Position numbers and translations under genes: made by a program
NCBI GenBank assembly: GCA_963775085.1
Contig: CAVZHO010000009.1
Coordinates: forward strand, 1 to 64,000
Reading direction: 5' to 3'
DNA length: 64,000 bases
From: JAAFIP01 sp963775085
GTDB lineage: Bacteria; Pseudomonadota; Gammaproteobacteria; Burkholderiales; Burkholderiaceae_C
The notes under the pieces: model-generated
Seen by the model: the letters and a program-made list of their open reading frames with translations, nothing else
Told to the model about the DNA's origin: nothing
The model's database searches: none
Shown: piece by piece, positions 60,971 through 64,000 of the stretch
Numbering within the stretch: the first letter of the stretch is position 1
How the letters are laid out: every line of letters begins with the position of its first letter

Positions 60971-61969
60971 TTATCTCACCTCAAAGCGCAGCACATTATT
61001 GCGTACCTTGCCACCCTCAAAGGGCTTGCCGCGCACCCAGACCTGGGTTTGGTCGGCACTGCCCACGGTAACCTGAAGCGGCAAATTGCCCGAGGCACCC
61101 GCCGACTCACCCGCTTGCAATACGCGTTTGAAGGTGGTCTTTCCGCGCGCATCAGACACCTCTATCCAGGTCTCACCCGAGGCTTTGAACACGACCACAC
61201 CATCGCCCGTGGCGCTGGCATCCGGCACGCTGCCCAGTGCCGGCGTAATCACCAAAGTCGGACTGGCCACGGTGGGCGTCGACAATGCGGCCGTGGACTT
61301 GATGGCATGGCCTGCGGCGTTGACAGCCATCGTAGCCTGGGCCAATGGTGCGCCATTGTCCAAGGTCGAGGTGACCGCGGTACCTGCACCCATCACCGTG
61401 CCATTGCTGACATCTGCCGCGCCGGAGGGTGCATCGGGTGCGGCGGTCGCCGCACTGCCTCTGAACCGCGCTACAACATCAGAACCCAGCCCGCTGATTT
61501 TTTGCGGTAGATCGGGTAGCAGAATTAAAATCAAAGCACCCAGTAACAGGGCCATCACCCCCCAGGCAAGCGGGCGCTTGAGCAAAGCCGTCGCGCTGAT
61601 CGGGCTGGGGCCATCCGCAGGCATGCGAAAGGGGGTGTTAATGCCCTGCTCCTGGCGTTGTAAGCGGGGCGCGTTGGTTTGCGGCAGCTTGCTCAGTATG
61701 GTGGTTGGATCCACCTTCAACGCGCGGCACACGCTGGCGGCCAGGGCGCGCACAAAAACGGCATCGGGCAACTCTTCAAAGCGGTCAGCCTCCAGTGCTT
61801 CGATTTTTTTAACCGGCACCTTGAGGGACACCGCCAGTGCGGCAATATGCAGGCCCTGCGCCTCGCGGGCAGCCTTGAGCAGGCTACCCGCACTGGTGGC
61901 TCCAGGCGTTGCATCGGCTGGCGGCAGGTTGTGCACATCCTCGCTCTGTGTTGTGCCCCAATCACTCAT
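60971..61969 (-). CDS. rodZ: RodZ-like cytoskeletal membrane protein
   Basis: 332 residues. N-terminal helix-turn-helix LLKAAREAQGLHIAALAVSL near residue 29 with LKVPVKKIEALEADRFEELP; one membrane segment WGVMALLLGALILILLP near 135; a Thr/Ala-rich periplasmic stretch; a C-terminal DUF4115 beta domain (VVFKASGETWIEVSDARGKT). RodZ links MreB filaments to the wall machinery. It overlaps pilF by 8 bp. Confidence 0.92.
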   Translation of the reverse strand: MSDWGTTQSEDVHNLPPADATPGATSAGSLLKAAREAQGLHIAALAVSLKVPVKKIEALEADRFEELPDAVFVRALAASVCRALKVDPTTILSKLPQTNAPRLQRQEQGINTPFRMPADGPSPISATALLKRPLAWGVMALLLGALILILLPDLPQKISGLGSDVVARFRGSAATAAPDAPSGAADVSNGTVMGAGTAVTSTLDNGAPLAQATMAVNAAGHAIKSTAALSTPTVASPTLVITPALGSVPDASATGDGVVVFKASGETWIEVSDARGKTTFKRVLQAGESAGASGNLPLQVTVGSADQTQVWVRGKPFEGGKVRNNVLRFEVR

Positions 61970-62837
61970 TAAATGCTCCTCGCTCGTATGCTACCAGTTC
62001 ACGCGATTGCGGAAAGCGCCGCTTTAATTGACCGACCAATTGCTGCATGGCCACATCGTCATTGAGCCTGCGCTCTACTTTGATGCCCAGCCACAGCGTT
62101 TCCGGGTTGGCGTATTCGGTGTTGTTCAAACGACGGATATAGAACTGGGCACGGGTCATGTCGGCGCGCTCATAGAGCAGCAGCGCCAGGTTGTAGCCCG
62201 TGATCGGATTGCCCGCATCCAGTTCGTACGATCTTGCCAGGCTGCGCTCAGCCTCGGGCTTCTTGCCGGCCGCGATCAGGCACATGCCCTGGGTCATCAG
62301 CGTTTTGGCCTGATCGCCATACAAAGGCACGGACAGGGCCTGGCTGAAATACGTTTGCGACTCCGTAAAACGTTGCTGCTGGCACAGCATCCAGGCAAAG
62401 TTGTGGGCCGCATTGGCGTCACGCGGGTTCAGCGCCAAGGCGCGCCGGAAGCTGTCTTCGGCTAGGCGCAGATCGTTCAGGCGCATGTAAATCAAACCAC
62501 GCAGGTTAAAGGCATCCCCAAAGGTGGGGTCGCTGGCAATGGCCTGCTTGACCTCGTCCAGCGCCACCGTGGATTTACCCTCGGCAAAGTAGCCCGAGGC
62601 CAGCTCCATCCGTATGCGGGCGCGCCGGCGCGATTCCGGCTCATCGGATTCAGTCACGATATCGCTTCTATTGCCTGTGTTAGCTGCACTGTCAGCTACT
62701 GGATTGGTAGCACAGCCCGATAGCCCGGCGAGCCCTGAAAGCGTCGCCGCCAAGCATGCGCAGACCCATGCCTGCGCTAACCCTGCAGGCACGGCATGCC
62801 ATGGTCTGTGAATTCGGTAGGCGTCTGCGGTGGTCAT
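61962..62837 (-). CDS. pilF: PilF/PilW type IV pilus biogenesis lipoprotein
   Basis: 291 residues from ATG 62837; an in-frame start at 62861 would overlap rlmN. The lipoprotein signal has lipobox LSGC in GLAGLSGCATNPVAD near residue 42. TPR units follow, such as GDAFNLRGLIYMRLNDLRLA and NPRDANAAHNFAWMLCQQQR. PilF helps assemble the PilQ secretin. The position between rlmN and rodZ is conserved. Confidence 0.92.
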   Translation of the reverse strand: MTTADAYRIHRPWHAVPAGLAQAWVCACLAATLSGLAGLSGCATNPVADSAANTGNRSDIVTESDEPESRRRARIRMELASGYFAEGKSTVALDEVKQAIASDPTFGDAFNLRGLIYMRLNDLRLAEDSFRRALALNPRDANAAHNFAWMLCQQQRFTESQTYFSQALSVPLYGDQAKTLMTQGMCLIAAGKKPEAERSLARSYELDAGNPITGYNLALLLYERADMTRAQFYIRRLNNTEYANPETLWLGIKVERRLNDDVAMQQLVGQLKRRFPQSRELVAYERGAFNE

Positions 62838-62853
62838 GTGGTTGATCCTCGGT

Positions 62854-64000
62854 CTAGGCACGCACGCTGGAATCCAACACGGGCTGAGCTGCGGCTTCGC
62901 TGCGCATCATCACGACACGCCGCTTGGCCATCCGCTCGGTTGCCTTGGTGCGGTCTTGCACGTCGCCTGCCAATTGGCCACAGGCGGCGGCAATATCGTC
63001 ACCCCGGGTTTTGCGTACTGTAGTAACGATAGCACTGTTCTGCAAGATTTGGGCAAATTCTGCTACAACTTTTGCACTAGACCGCAGAAAGCCCGATGCC
63101 GGGAACGGGTTAAAAGGGATTAGATTGAACTTCACGGGCAGGCCCGCCGTGCGCACCAAATCCACCAACTGGTGGGCATGCTCGCTCTGGTCGTTCACGC
63201 CATCGAGCATGCAGTATTCGAAGGTAATGAAGTCGCGCGGGGCGAATTCAAGATAGCGTTTGCAGGCCGCCAGCAGCTCCTCAAGGGGGTATTTCTTATT
63301 GAGTGGCACCAGGTCGTCACGCAGCGCGTCATTGGGAGCATGCAGGGACACGGCCAATGCCACCGGGCATTCAGCGGCCAGCCGGTCGATCATCGGCACC
63401 ACGCCCGAGGTAGACACGGTAACCCGACGGCGCGACAGGCCGTAGGCGTGGTCGCTGAGCATGCTGCGCAGGGCGGGCACCAGGGCGCCCATGTTTTGCA
63501 GCGGCTCGCCCATGCCCATCATCACGACGTTGGAAATGATGCGTTGATCGGTCCCTTTGCCATCGTTCGCCAGGCGGCGCAGAGTGTGTTCTGCAAACCA
63601 CAGCTGGGCAATGATCTCGCCCGAAGTGAGGTTGCGGCTGAAGCCCTGATGGCCCGTAGAGCAAAAACGGCAGCCCACCGCGCAACCCGCCTGGGACGAG
63701 ATGCACAGGGTGCCGCGATCGGTCTCGGGGATGTACACCGCCTCGACCGCGTCGCCGTTGCCCACGTCAAACAGCCATTTGATGGTGCCATCCAGTGACT
63801 TTTGCTCGGTGAGGACTTTCAGGCCCTCAATGTGCGCCGTGGTCGCGAGTTTTTCGCGCAGCGACTTGGCCAGATCGGTCATCTGGCTGAAGTCGGACGC
63901 GCCTTTTTGGTGAATCCAGCGGTACAGCTGGGTGGCGCGAAAACGCTTTTCGCCCAGGCCCTCGCAAAAAACGGCCAGACCTTCGAGATCAAAATCCAGC
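62854..64000 (-). CDS. rlmN: 23S rRNA/tRNA adenine-C2 methyltransferase RlmN (5' end beyond window)
   Basis: A radical-SAM enzyme methylating A2503 of 23S rRNA and A37 of tRNAs. The reading frame continues upstream of the ATG at 63882 to the window edge, encoding FDLEGLAVFCEGLGEKRFRA and then QLYRWIHQKGASDFSQ, which is the true RlmN N-terminus; only a few residues are missing. The SAM cluster motif is CAVGCRFCSTG near residue 105 of the visible frame. PLQNMGALVPALRSML and MIPFNPFPASG-like LIPFNPFPASGFLRSS are family marks. The catalytic Cys is expected in TVRKTRGDDIAAACGQLAGD. Confidence 0.96.
   Translation of the reverse strand, partial: LDFDLEGLAVFCEGLGEKRFRATQLYRWIHQKGASDFSQMTDLAKSLREKLATTAHIEGLKVLTEQKSLDGTIKWLFDVGNGDAVEAVYIPETDRGTLCISSQAGCAVGCRFCSTGHQGFSRNLTSGEIIAQLWFAEHTLRRLANDGKGTDQRIISNVVMMGMGEPLQNMGALVPALRSMLSDHAYGLSRRRVTVSTSGVVPMIDRLAAECPVALAVSLHAPNDALRDDLVPLNKKYPLEELLAACKRYLEFAPRDFITFEYCMLDGVNDQSEHAHQLVDLVRTAGLPVKFNLIPFNPFPASGFLRSSAKVVAEFAQILQNSAIVTTVRKTRGDDIAAACGQLAGDVQDRTKATERMAKRRVVMMRSEAAAQPVLDSSVRA

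Overview
The window looks like a chromosomal segment of a betaproteobacterium, most likely a member of the Comamonadaceae (Burkholderiales; Rhodoferax/Polaromonas/Acidovorax-like). The signs are an aerobic benzoyl-CoA (box) pathway with a BoxR regulator, a Bug/TctC-type solute receptor, the conserved order rlmN-pilF-rodZ-ispG-hisS-yfgM-bamB-der-hfq-hflX-hflK-hflC, and many copies of a short palindrome built on TAGCTGCTTACGTCC. Assignment below family level is inference.

Layout. 1-4070: boxC, boxB and the start of boxA on the minus strand, behind a promoter with TGCA-type operator motifs. 4270-13000: an accessory island with three toxin-antitoxin modules (RelE/HigB-like, PIN/AbrB, HicAB), an unknown 302-residue protein, a SHOCT lipoprotein and a GNAT acetyltransferase. 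These sit among long hairpin repeats and sites resembling integron attC. A glycine riboswitch-dadA unit and a frameshifted Bug receptor lie inside the island. 13037-25164: boxR and, divergently, two zinc alcohol dehydrogenases, a class III PHA synthase (phaE-phaC), an alpha/beta hydrolase, a CoA transferase, benzoate-CoA ligase and a Liv-type ABC importer whose livH is frameshifted. 25300-32550: a 20-residue lysine-rich peptide gene, an ABC exporter-like protein, pobA, a second CoA transferase and conserved proteins. 32629-39313: tRNA-Leu, tRNA-Cys, tRNA-Gly, lon, clpX and relA. 39341-48230: esterase, 3-hydroxybutyrate dehydrogenase, the N-end-rule transferases aat and bpt, a decayed EamA permease, a histone-like SWIB protein, a response regulator, a frameshifted Liv-type receptor, dedA and an orphan antitoxin. 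48742-64000: mutL, then the conserved hfl/hfq/der/bam/his/isp/rod/pil/rlmN block on the minus strand; rlmN runs off the end.

How it works together. Benzoate would be taken up by the ABC system, activated by benzoate-CoA ligase, epoxidised by BoxAB and ring-opened by BoxC. BoxR would sense benzoyl-CoA and act on TGCA motifs at the boxC, boxR and ligase promoters. pobA feeds 4-hydroxybenzoate to protocatechuate. The phaEC pair and bdhA link the resulting acetyl-CoA to storage polymer. The semialdehyde dehydrogenase BoxD is not in the window.

The most unusual content is the repeat biology. There is a 105-bp palindrome family whose arms change between copies yet stay self-complementary, a 145-bp hairpin family embedded in 0.5-kb direct repeats that start with attC-like hairpins, and a 40-bp palindrome that has become coding sequence in mutL, in the bamB signal peptide and at the end of a CoA-transferase gene. 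Three transport genes each carry a +1 frameshift, which may be real decay or sequence error.
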